From: Candidatus Poribacteria bacterium
GTDB lineage: Bacteria; Poribacteria; WGA-4E; PCPOR2b
Assembly (NCBI GenBank): GCA_027296925.1
Contig: JAPUIP010000494.1
Span: 1 to 9,768, forward strand
Direction: 5' to 3'
Length of the DNA: 9,768 bases
Both the position numbers and the translations under genes were made by a program. Positions within the stretch are counted from its first letter, which is position 1. Each line of letters opens with the position of its first letter. The notes beneath the pieces were generated by a model. It did no database searches, was not told the origin of the DNA, and was given only the letters and a program-made list of their open reading frames with translations. Of the stretch, positions 1 through 6,112 are shown piece after piece.

Positions 1-813
1 GGCGGGAAGTCTCGCGACAAGGTGCGCACGTACAATACGTGCTATGATCATGTCTACGACTTCAACAAAGTCGAAACCAATGACGCAGGAAAACTCGCGC
101 AGGAACTCCTCGATAGCGGCATCAAGGCCATGAAGGTGTGGCCCTTTGATGGGGTCGGGGGTAAGAATCGCGGACTGTTTATTACGAAAGCTGACCTCGA
201 GGTTGGTTTACGTCCCGTCCAACAGATCCGCGATACCGTTGGCGATGAAATCGAGATTGCGCTGGAGTTTCACGGTTTGTGGAACGTTCCATCGGCAATC
301 AAAATTGCCAATGCGCTCGAACCGTACAACGTGATGTGGCTGGAGGAGATGCTACCGCAAGACAATATGAAATCTTACGCCATGCTCGCGGATCACGTCT
401 CCCAACCGTTGTGCATTAGCGAACGGCTGATGACACGCTATCAGTTCCGTGAATTGATGGAACTTGGAATCGCGCAGTTCATCATGCCGGATATCTGTTG
501 GTGTGGCGGTATCACCGAGGTGCGAAAGGTTGCCGTCCTCGCCGATACCTACCACCTTCCAATTGCACCGCACAACTGCGGAGGCCCGGTTTTGCACCTG
601 GCATCCATCCACCTGGCGACACATCTCACCAATCTGTTTATTCTGGAAAGCGTCCGTCGCCACTATCTCGTTCATTATGTAAACTTCGTGACTGACCCTG
701 TGCCGGTCAAAGATGGCTATCTCACGCCGCCGAATGCCCCCGGACTTGGCATCGATATTAAGCCGGAAATCCTCACGGATGCAGGAATTCAGATTGAAAC
801 GATTGAAGCGTGA
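1..813 (+). CDS. Enolase-superfamily enzyme, mandelate racemase/muconate lactonizing type (5' end missing)
   Basis: The reading frame is open from the first base, so the N-terminal capping domain lies outside the window. The visible 270 residues are the catalytic TIM barrel and end at TGA 811-813. Enolase-superfamily landmarks occur in order. A KVW lysine motif in AMKVWPFD precedes the first metal-ligand strand in ALEFHGLWN. The second metal Glu is in WLEEMLP and the third in CISERLM. The Asp of the His-Asp dyad is in MPDICWCGGIT and the dyad His in APHNCGG. Known relatives abstract the alpha-proton of carboxylates and act as acid-sugar dehydratases, racemases or cycloisomerases in the cytoplasm. 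The complete catalytic set and the KxWPFD wording suggest an acid-sugar dehydratase, but the substrate cannot be read from the sequence. The GTG at 22 is internal and is not the start. It differs clearly from the second family member at 6113-7261. Confidence 0.88.
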   Translation, partial: GGKSRDKVRTYNTCYDHVYDFNKVETNDAGKLAQELLDSGIKAMKVWPFDGVGGKNRGLFITKADLEVGLRPVQQIRDTVGDEIEIALEFHGLWNVPSAIKIANALEPYNVMWLEEMLPQDNMKSYAMLADHVSQPLCISERLMTRYQFRELMELGIAQFIMPDICWCGGITEVRKVAVLADTYHLPIAPHNCGGPVLHLASIHLATHLTNLFILESVRRHYLVHYVNFVTDPVPVKDGYLTPPNAPGLGIDIKPEILTDAGIQIETIEA

Positions 814-1122
814 AACAACCGTACCCCCAGACTCAGCCGGGATTTTACCCTTTTCTGGTCGATTGTCGAACCACCCAGTTTCAAATTTCAATGGGAGACG
901 GAGAGGCACATTCAACGCCGCTACCATCTCCCATAATAAATGTAGCATTGTAAATGGCACCACTCCATCATGCTCAGTGCAAGCATTGAGCGAAGCGAAG
1001 AATCACTCATAAAGTGTTAAATGTGGTTCTTCGCGGTGCACAGCATTCCAGAAACGGATCATTTCAAATGGAAGGGCATCCTTTATTTTCCAGGCGAACT
1101 GTATTCAGATTGGAGGGCTATC
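814..1122. other. Non-coding gap upstream of glgC
   Basis: This 309-bp stretch separates the end of the enolase-superfamily gene from the glgC start. Short frames cross it, but none has a ribosome binding site or a recognisable product. It holds two adjacent inverted repeats (972-1034) and AT-rich stretches around 931-952 that could contain a promoter, although no convincing -35/-10 pair was found. No T-run terminator follows the upstream gene. Confidence 0.6.
972..1034. repeat. Two adjacent hairpins in the glgC leader
   Basis: The first dyad has arms 972-980 and 983-991 (GCTCAGTGC / GCATTGAGC): nine pairs, one of them G-T, around a 2-base centre. The second has 12-base arms 995-1006 and 1023-1034 (GCGAAGAATCAC / GTGGTTCTTCGC), with a single T-G wobble and a 16-base AT-rich loop. 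Neither is followed by a T-run, so a rho-independent terminator is unlikely. The near-direct repeat GTGCA-AGCATT / GTGCACAGCATT (977-987 and 1036-1047) brackets the larger hairpin. The wording GAGCGAAGCGAAGAATC resembles palindromic intergenic sequences I recall from several bacterial genomes, so a dispersed repeat is the favoured reading. A 5'-UTR structure for glgC is the alternative. Confidence 0.7.
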
Positions 1123-2409
1123 ATGAAGAACGTCGTGGCAGTTATTCTGGGTGGAGGTCAAGGGACACGGCTATACCCGTTGACAAAAAATCGCGCAAAG
1201 CCAAGCGTGCCGATTGCAGGGAAATTTCGCCTCATCGATATTCCGATGAGCAATTCCATCCATTCGGAGCTTGAGAAGATCTTTATTCTGACCCAGTTTA
1301 ATTCGGCATCGTTGAACCGGCACATTGGACAGACTTACCAGTTCGGCAGCTTGTCCAACAAATCCGTTCGGATCTTGGCTGCCCAGCAGACTTACACAAG
1401 CAACGATTGGTATCAGGGAACGGCAGACGCAGTTCGTCAGAATCTCTCGTATTTGGTGACCTCGAAAAACCAAACAGAGCATGTGCTCATTTTAGCCGGG
1501 GATCACCTGTACCGAATGGATTATCGACGGCTGATTGGATATCATCTGCTGCAGGACGCGGATATTACGGTTGGCGCTATCCCTGTCTATCGCGAACAGA
1601 CAAGCGATTTGGGTATTCTAAAAGCCGAGCCAGAGGGGCGGATCACCCATTTTGTTGAGAAACCTCAAACGGACGAAGAATTGGCAGAGCTCTCCGTGGA
1701 TCTGACAGCGTGGTCGGATAGCATTCCCGATGCCGCTAGCAAACCGTACTTGGCTTCGATGGGCATTTATGTTTTCAAAAAAGAGATCCTCATCGAAAAA
1801 TTGGAAGATAAGAGCAACGTGGATTTTGGAAGGCACATTTTGCCGCGAAGCATCTATCAAAGCGCCGTATATGCCTATCCCTTTGGCGGGTATTGGGAAG
1901 ACATTGGAACGATCAAGTCCTTCTATCAGGCGAATTTGGAACTCCTGGATCCTTTGCCACGATTTGATTTTTATAACGAATCAGCGCCGGTCTATACCTA
2001 CCAATACCATCTGCCGAGCACGAAAGTCAATCAAAGCAACATCTATGCGTGTATGTTGGCAGAGGGCTCAATTATTGATCGGTCTGAACTGAATCGTTCC
2101 ATTATCGGGCTGCGGGGGATAGTTCGATCCGACACAAGGATTGAGTCATCCATCATCATGGGGATCGACTATTACGAAGAAGCAGCGCAGATCACCGAGA
2201 ACGCGCGACAGGGAGTTCCACCTCTCGGCATTGGATCCGGGTGCTTCATCCGCAACGCAATTATTGACAAAAATGTGCGGATTGGTGATGGGGTGGTCAT
2301 TACCAACAAAGACGGTATTGAGCATATGGACGCGGAAAACTATTCTATCCGTGACTATATCGTTGTTGTGCCGAAAGATGCTGTGATTCCATCGGGGACA
2401 TTCATCTGA
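1123..2409 (+). CDS. glgC: Glucose-1-phosphate adenylyltransferase (ADP-glucose pyrophosphorylase)
   Basis: GlgC makes ADP-glucose and pyrophosphate from ATP and glucose-1-phosphate, the committed step of bacterial glycogen synthesis. The 428-residue product has the usual length. The nucleotidyltransferase signature GGGQGTRLYPL is at residues 10-20, followed by KPSVPIAGKFRLIDIPMSN (26-44), NDWYQGTADAVRQ (94-106), GDHLYRMDY (126-134), FVEKPQ (177-182), DFGRHILP (234-241) and YWEDIGT (257-263). The C-terminal third has hexapeptide-type left-handed beta-helix sequence and ends with a VVVPKDAVIPSGT segment. The wording resembles the cyanobacterial/plant lineage more than the E. coli one. The start at ATG 1123 has GGAGG at 1112-1116 with good spacing. 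The same frame runs back to an ATG at 1021, but that start lacks a ribosome site and lies inside the hairpin region. rsmD follows after 22 bp. No glgA or glgB is in the window. Confidence 0.95.
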   Translation: MKNVVAVILGGGQGTRLYPLTKNRAKPSVPIAGKFRLIDIPMSNSIHSELEKIFILTQFNSASLNRHIGQTYQFGSLSNKSVRILAAQQTYTSNDWYQGTADAVRQNLSYLVTSKNQTEHVLILAGDHLYRMDYRRLIGYHLLQDADITVGAIPVYREQTSDLGILKAEPEGRITHFVEKPQTDEELAELSVDLTAWSDSIPDAASKPYLASMGIYVFKKEILIEKLEDKSNVDFGRHILPRSIYQSAVYAYPFGGYWEDIGTIKSFYQANLELLDPLPRFDFYNESAPVYTYQYHLPSTKVNQSNIYACMLAEGSIIDRSELNRSIIGLRGIVRSDTRIESSIIMGIDYYEEAAQITENARQGVPPLGIGSGCFIRNAIIDKNVRIGDGVVITNKDGIEHMDAENYSIRDYIVVVPKDAVIPSGTFI

Positions 2410-2431
2410 GCGTCTGACACGGGTTGTTGGA

Positions 2432-3013
2432 ATGAGAATTATCGCCGGAACATTCAGGGGCAGGCGTTTAAAAACGATCAAAGGTTCCGAGGTGCGACCG
2501 ACTGCAGACCGGGTGAAAGAGTCGGTCTTTCGCATCTTTGGCGAACGAATTATCGATGTGGACTTTCTAGATCTCTGTGCAGGTACTGGAAATATAGGGC
2601 TTGAAGCGTTAAGCCGGGGCGCGAAATCTGCCACCTTTATTGAGCGCAGTTATCACGCGATCCGCGTTATTGAGTCCAATCTCCTCCAGTGTGGACTTGA
2701 CCGCAGACACCCCCAGGTACAACTCCTCCACCTTGATGCACGAAAAGGGCTTATCCATCTGAGCAAGCGCAAAACGAAATTTGACCTGATTTACTTTGAT
2801 CCGCCTTATGACGCTGAAATCTACGGCCCCTGCCTGGAGCAGATTGCGCGGGGACGTTTGCTCTCTTCAACCGGCATGCTGGTCGTGGAACATCGGCACG
2901 TTCAAGGCCCGCAACCGTTAATCCCGGTGGGGGAGGGTGTGCTGAAATTGAACCGCCAAAAACAGTACGGTGATACGGTTCTATCATTTTATGAATGGGA
3001 GGAAGTCGCATGA
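2432..3013 (+). CDS. rsmD: 16S rRNA (guanine(966)-N2)-methyltransferase
   Basis: RsmD methylates the exocyclic N2 of G966 in 16S rRNA during assembly of the small ribosomal subunit, using S-adenosylmethionine. The 193-residue length fits the family. The characteristic N-terminus MRIIAGTFRGRRL is followed by VRPTADRVKESVF (21-33), the SAM-binding motif I DLCAGTGNIGLEAL (47-60), the acidic FIER (69-72), and the catalytic FDPPYD (122-127). The start at 2432 has only a weak upstream GG-rich stretch and lies 22 bp after glgC, so translation probably depends on read-through transcription from glgC. The stop codon TGA overlaps an ATG at 3010 that has its own strong ribosome site. In many bacteria rsmD precedes coaD. 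Here it does not. Confidence 0.94.
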   Translation: MRIIAGTFRGRRLKTIKGSEVRPTADRVKESVFRIFGERIIDVDFLDLCAGTGNIGLEALSRGAKSATFIERSYHAIRVIESNLLQCGLDRRHPQVQLLHLDARKGLIHLSKRKTKFDLIYFDPPYDAEIYGPCLEQIARGRLLSSTGMLVVEHRHVQGPQPLIPVGEGVLKLNRQKQYGDTVLSFYEWEEVA

Positions 3014-3096
3014 AGTTAGCGAGCCAGGATGAGCTTGCACTGAAAAGGGCTGCCATTCACTCGCAGCAATTAGGTTGCCCGTGGAATGGAAGATAG
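3010..3096 (+). CDS. Possible 28-residue small ORF overlapping the rsmD stop
   Basis: An ATG at 3010 overlaps the rsmD stop in an ATGA junction. It is preceded by GGGAGG at 2997-3002 with a 7-base gap, the best-placed ribosome site in this part of the run. The frame encodes a peptide beginning MKLASQDELALK and stops at TAG 3094-3096, inside the start region of the next gene. The peptide is polar, has no signal or membrane segment, and matches no family I recognise. It may be a coupling peptide carrying ribosomes to the next gene, the stub of a degraded gene, or chance. Confidence 0.3.
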   Translation: MKLASQDELALKRAAIHSQQLGCPWNGR

Positions 3097-3100
3097 CAAT

Positions 3101-4198
3101 ATGGCGAAATGGAACGATTGGGCCCAGACCTCTATGGCGGTGCAGGATCTGATTTTCCGTCGCGTTGACGAGAATGGGGTCTATATGCCCCATCAGCCAA
3201 TCTACGAATTTGCGCCCGATCGGGTACTCCAATTTGTCGAGGCGGCTCTACTCCTCCGCCAATTGGACAAACTTTCGTTTGATAGCTTTCTTGAGGTCGG
3301 TTGTGCTGAAGGCTTCTACCTCCGGCTGGTTCAGGCGCGTTATGGCGCGGAAGTCTGCGGTGTGGATCTCGCCTACTCCGGCGTGCGTCGGATGTGGGAT
3401 TACCACCGCCTCGACGGCATCTGCGCGGATGCCCATCAACTGCCCATTCGTGATCGGACATTCGACGTTGTGCTGTGCAGTAACACGGTGGAACATGTGA
3501 CAAATCCCAACGCGGTCATCGCGGAGTTGATGCGTGTCGCTCGGAAGCATGTTTTCATTGGCGTTCCTCAGGCGCTGATGCGAAAGGAGTTGGAGGATTT
3601 TGAACCGGATTTGAAGGCGGAGCGAGATCAGCACGTGCATCTGTTTGTCGAAGAAACCTATCGAAAACTGCTGCCTACCGACGCTATGATTCACCATGCG
3701 AATGCGTTACCTACACTCGTTGCCAACGCGATTTACAAACGCACAATCGGGCATTGGGGACATCTCCTGCCGCTCGTCCGGCTGCTGATTGCGATGGATG
3801 GAGGCTTCAGTCATCTGATGCCACGCCGCACCATCCACATGCTGGCACAGATTAATCTCGAACCCATGCACGCGATTCCTTCTCGCCAACAAGATAGTCT
3901 CAGCCGGTTTTTGTTGTCGGAAATCTATGAAAGGAATAAAACGGAATTGCCGGCGCCGGTGTTGCGTCTAGGCATGGACAACACTCGCCCCTGGCGGGGA
4001 TTCACCGTAAAACTTTCCGATCCGCCGCTTGCCGAACGTCGGCTCAGCCCAGCGATGCTCAATATTCTGAGTTGCCCAAACTGCCAGGGGGTTCTTCATC
4101 TGCAGAAGAACGAGCTGGAATGCGACCAATGCGGTCAGCACTACATTGTGCGGGATGGTATCCCAATCCTACACACGCTTTATGAGGAAAAGAGCTAA
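3101..4198 (+). CDS. SAM-dependent methyltransferase with C-terminal Trm112-like zinc ribbon
   Basis: This is a class I methyltransferase of unknown substrate. Residues 63-74 (FLEVGCAEGFYL) form the glycine-rich SAM motif I. GVDL at 87-90 follows as motif II, and FDVVLCSNTVEHV (121-133) is the Methyltransf_11-type post-motif. Residues about 160-315 match nothing I recognise. The C-terminus (about 318-358) is a Trm112p-like ribbon with CPNC at 325-328 and CDQC at 341-344, then VRDGIPIL. Small Trm112-like proteins activate or stabilise methyltransferases, and here the ribbon is fused in cis. I chose ATG 3101 because GGAAGA at 3088-3093 lies 7 bases upstream. ATG 3086, five codons earlier, is possible but has no ribosome site. 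The HEPN gene starts 4 bases after the stop. Substrates could be a tRNA, a protein or a small metabolite. Confidence 0.85.
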   Translation: MAKWNDWAQTSMAVQDLIFRRVDENGVYMPHQPIYEFAPDRVLQFVEAALLLRQLDKLSFDSFLEVGCAEGFYLRLVQARYGAEVCGVDLAYSGVRRMWDYHRLDGICADAHQLPIRDRTFDVVLCSNTVEHVTNPNAVIAELMRVARKHVFIGVPQALMRKELEDFEPDLKAERDQHVHLFVEETYRKLLPTDAMIHHANALPTLVANAIYKRTIGHWGHLLPLVRLLIAMDGGFSHLMPRRTIHMLAQINLEPMHAIPSRQQDSLSRFLLSEIYERNKTELPAPVLRLGMDNTRPWRGFTVKLSDPPLAERRLSPAMLNILSCPNCQGVLHLQKNELECDQCGQHYIVRDGIPILHTLYEEKS

Positions 4199-4202
4199 GA
4201 AA

Positions 4203-4592
4203 ATGTCGAATCGCGCCCAAGACTGGCTGAGACAAGCACTCAGAGATTTAGAACAAGCGGAGGATTCTCGACAGGCTCAACGGCACGAATGGGCATGTTT
4301 CGCTGCGCAGCAAGCCGCAGAAAAGGCTGTCAAGGCATTACATCTGAACTTCGGGCAGGAAGCGTGGGGGCATGTTATCGCACGTCTCCTGGGTGAGTTA
4401 CCCGAAAGTGTTGATGTGCCAGATGAACTGGTTGATAAAGGACGTGTCCTGGATAACTTCTACATCCCGTCCCGCTATCCAAATAGTCACTCAGAAGGTG
4501 CGCCCTTTGAACACTACGGCCGGCTGCAAAGCGAGGAGGCGATCCGATATACCCGTGAGATTATTGAGTTCGTCCGTTCTCAAATGGCCTGA
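4203..4592 (+). CDS. HEPN domain protein, probable partner of the adjacent nucleotidyltransferase
   Basis: The 129-residue all-helical protein matches the HEPN family of COG2250/PF05168 type. Helix 1 is RAQDWLRQALRDLEQAEDS. The family hallmark FAAQQAAEKAVKALHL lies at about 33-48, HVIARLLGELP near 57-67, and YIPSRYPNSH at 87-96. The stretch R91-YPNS-H96 fits the Rx4-6H pattern of HEPN ribonucleases. In type VII systems HepT is an RNase toxin and MntA AMPylates and neutralises it. Many HEPN-MNT pairs of this exact type are untested. The start at 4203 lies 4 bases after the previous stop. ATG 4182 is in frame but has no ribosome site. The nucleotidyltransferase frame overlaps the 3' end, which supports a two-gene module. 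Cytoplasmic, with no membrane segments. Confidence 0.88.
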   Translation: MSNRAQDWLRQALRDLEQAEDSRQAQRHEWACFAAQQAAEKAVKALHLNFGQEAWGHVIARLLGELPESVDVPDELVDKGRVLDNFYIPSRYPNSHSEGAPFEHYGRLQSEEAIRYTREIIEFVRSQMA

Positions 4593-4917
4593 TGCACAAA
4601 CCGTTGACGAGGCGGTGCGTCGTTGGGCGGAAAAGGTTGCGCAGCACCGAAGGGATGTGCTGTGTATTGGATACTTCGGTTCTTACGCACGCGGGGATTG
4701 GGGCGTGGGCAGCGATCTCGACCTCATCATTATCATCAAGCACACAGATCTCCCATTTCATAGGCGAAATATCAGTTGGGATGTCTCCGAGTTACCAGTT
4801 CCGGTTGATATGCTGGTCTACACGCAAGCCGAATGGGAAGCACTTGGAAAACAGGGAAGATTCTATTCAACAGTGATGCGGGAGGCAATTTGGGTGCTGA
4901 ACCACAGTTTCTCTTAA
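4555..4917 (+). CDS. Minimal nucleotidyltransferase (MNT), probable MntA-like antitoxin
   Basis: The core is GYFGSYARGDWG followed by VGSDLDLIIII. It gives the GS-x10-DxD signature of DNA polymerase beta-type nucleotidyltransferases. The third carboxylate is in VPVDMLVY about 45 residues later. The product is about 120 residues, the usual MNT size. MntA antitoxins transfer AMP to a tyrosine of HepT. Here the HEPN-first, MNT-second order with overlap matches that arrangement. The start is uncertain. No ATG in this frame lies near the domain, and the ATGs at 4372 and shortly after would overlap most of the HEPN gene. I favour GTG 4555, downstream of a strong GAGGAGG at 4533-4539 (15-base gap), or TTG 4564. 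Both give the ...SSVLKWPDA lead-in. The DNA methyltransferase follows in the same frame after 30 bp. Confidence 0.85.
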   Translation: MRLLSSSVLKWPDAQTVDEAVRRWAEKVAQHRRDVLCIGYFGSYARGDWGVGSDLDLIIIIKHTDLPFHRRNISWDVSELPVPVDMLVYTQAEWEALGKQGRFYSTVMREAIWVLNHSFS

Positions 4918-4947
4918 TCGAGTGGACGTGCCCTGACTCATCAATTT

Positions 4948-5970
4948 ATGACTGACAGTGTACTACCACGAGATCAGATTTTATGCGGTGACAATCTTGA
5001 GTTGATTCGGCGGCTACCTGATGGCTGCGTTCAACTCGTTATCACCTCACCGCCATACTTCCAACAGCGCGACTACGGCGCGGGCATGGGCAACGAGAAA
5101 CATCTGGACGACTATCTGGATAACTTATTGCGCCTGTTCTGTGAATGTGTTCGCGTTGTGACACCCGATGGAAGCCTTGTTTTTAACCTGGGGGATAAGT
5201 ACGAAAATAGCAGTCTACTGCTCGTGCCGTATCGTTTTGCAATTGCAGCAACGGAAACGGGATTGGTGAACCTAGTCAACAGTGTGACCTGGGTCAAAAA
5301 AAATCCAACGCCCCGCCAATTTCGACGACGTCTGGTGAACAGCAGCGAACCGTTTTTCCACTTCGTCAAATCGGACGCTTACTTTTACAATCTTGATGCC
5401 TTCATGGTAAGCGATAATGCTCCCAAGAAGCCACGGACGAAAAGCACGAACGTCGGCAAGCGGTATTTTGAGTTAATTGATCAGTCCGATCTTCCTGAAG
5501 AGGCAAAACGGAACGCCCGACTTGCCCTGGAACAAGTGATCCAAGAGGTCCATCGCGGGCAGATTGCGGGGTTCCGCATGAAGATACGTGGACTTCATGC
5601 AGAGCCGTTCGGCGGACAGGACGGCGGGCGGCAAATTCAATTGGAGAAAAACGGTTTCACAATCATCCGGATACACGGCAACACGCTCAAACGCGATGTC
5701 ATCGAAACCCCTGTCGAGTCGATCAAGGGCCTCAAGCACCCGGCAATCTATCCCGTAAAGATTGTCGAGGAATTCTTGCATCTGCTCACACGCCCCAGCG
5801 ATGTCGTTTTAGATCCCTTCATCGGCTCCGGCTCCACCGCCGTTGCCTGCAAAAAACTCGGACGGCGCGTTATCGGTTATGATATTAATCCGGAATATTG
5901 CGAGTCTGCACGGAAGCGAGTTGCAGAGACGCCAAGCGAAACCTTGACTCTTTTCGGGAATACTCCATGA
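4948..5970 (+). CDS. Beta-class DNA methyltransferase (TSPPY type, probably N4-cytosine), solitary
   Basis: The 340-residue product belongs to the N6_N4_Mtase family (PF01555). The catalytic motif IV TSPPY is at 33-37, preceded by a GDNLELIRRLPD segment (14-25). The SAM-binding motif I LDPFIGSGSTAVA is at 288-300, followed by GYDINPEYC (310-318). Catalytic motif before SAM motif is the beta-class order. TSPPY is typical of N4-cytosine enzymes, although N6-adenine activity cannot be excluded. The central part (about 150-265, with FRMKIRGLHAEPFGG and HGNTLKRDVI) presumably contains the target-recognition region. No restriction endonuclease, specificity subunit or Vsr gene is adjacent, so this looks like an orphan methyltransferase. 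Its role could be epigenetic regulation, protection against invading restriction systems, or the remnant of an R-M system. The ATG start lacks a clear ribosome site, which suggests coupling to the MNT gene 30 bp upstream. Confidence 0.9.
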   Translation: MTDSVLPRDQILCGDNLELIRRLPDGCVQLVITSPPYFQQRDYGAGMGNEKHLDDYLDNLLRLFCECVRVVTPDGSLVFNLGDKYENSSLLLVPYRFAIAATETGLVNLVNSVTWVKKNPTPRQFRRRLVNSSEPFFHFVKSDAYFYNLDAFMVSDNAPKKPRTKSTNVGKRYFELIDQSDLPEEAKRNARLALEQVIQEVHRGQIAGFRMKIRGLHAEPFGGQDGGRQIQLEKNGFTIIRIHGNTLKRDVIETPVESIKGLKHPAIYPVKIVEEFLHLLTRPSDVVLDPFIGSGSTAVACKKLGRRVIGYDINPEYCESARKRVAETPSETLTLFGNTP

Positions 5971-6029
5971 AGGACTCGCGCTTCATAGTGGGGACAGCGA
6001 CTTTTTTGATTCTCTTTTATGACAATCTT

Positions 6030-6038
6030 TGCTATAAT
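6030..6038 (+). promoter_or_regulatory. Extended -10 promoter upstream of the second enolase-superfamily gene
   Basis: TGCTATAAT is a perfect TATAAT hexamer (6033-6038) with the TG dinucleotide of an extended -10. It sits in a locally AT-rich 142-bp gap. No good -35 lies at 16-18 bp. The nearest TTGATT (6006-6011) is 21 bp away, consistent with an extended -10 promoter. Transcription would start near 6045, about 68 bases before the gene. Confidence 0.6.
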
Positions 6039-6112
6039 GTTGGCAATTCTTATGAAAAGCTAAGTCTGAAGAACGAAACCAACAAACTCAGTTGAAGACA
6101 GGAGTTGATCTA

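Noticed and set aside
280..291. Perfect 12-base palindrome TGGAACGTTCCA
   Set aside because: It lies inside the enolase-superfamily coding sequence, with no promoter or repeat context. Codon content explains it.
352..963. 203-codon minus-strand frame
   Set aside because: It is antisense to a clear enolase-superfamily gene. Its sequence has no domain character and is a shadow of the coding strand.
1021..1122. 34-codon N-terminal extension of glgC from ATG 1021
   Set aside because: There is no ribosome site, the start lies in the hairpin region, and the GlgC family begins at MKNVVAVILGGGQGTR. ATG 1123 has a good GGAGG.
4372..4554. Upstream ATG starts for the nucleotidyltransferase frame
   Set aside because: They would overlap most of the HEPN gene and encode low-information sequence. 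MNT proteins normally begin shortly before the WPDA-like segment.
4592..4876. Frame starting at the TGATG junction after the HEPN gene
   Set aside because: The product is arginine/serine-rich with no motif, whereas the other frame encodes the complete nucleotidyltransferase signature.
5967..6007. Possible terminator: ATGAAG / CTTCAT stem followed by a T-run
   Set aside because: The stem is only 6 bp and AT-rich, and the T-run begins about 15 bases after it, too far for an intrinsic terminator.
5967..6095. 42-codon ORF beginning at an ATGA overlap with the DNA methyltransferase stop
   Set aside because: It has only a weak GGGAA site, its sequence contains the strong extended -10 promoter, and its asparagine-rich tail looks like translated AT-rich intergenic DNA.
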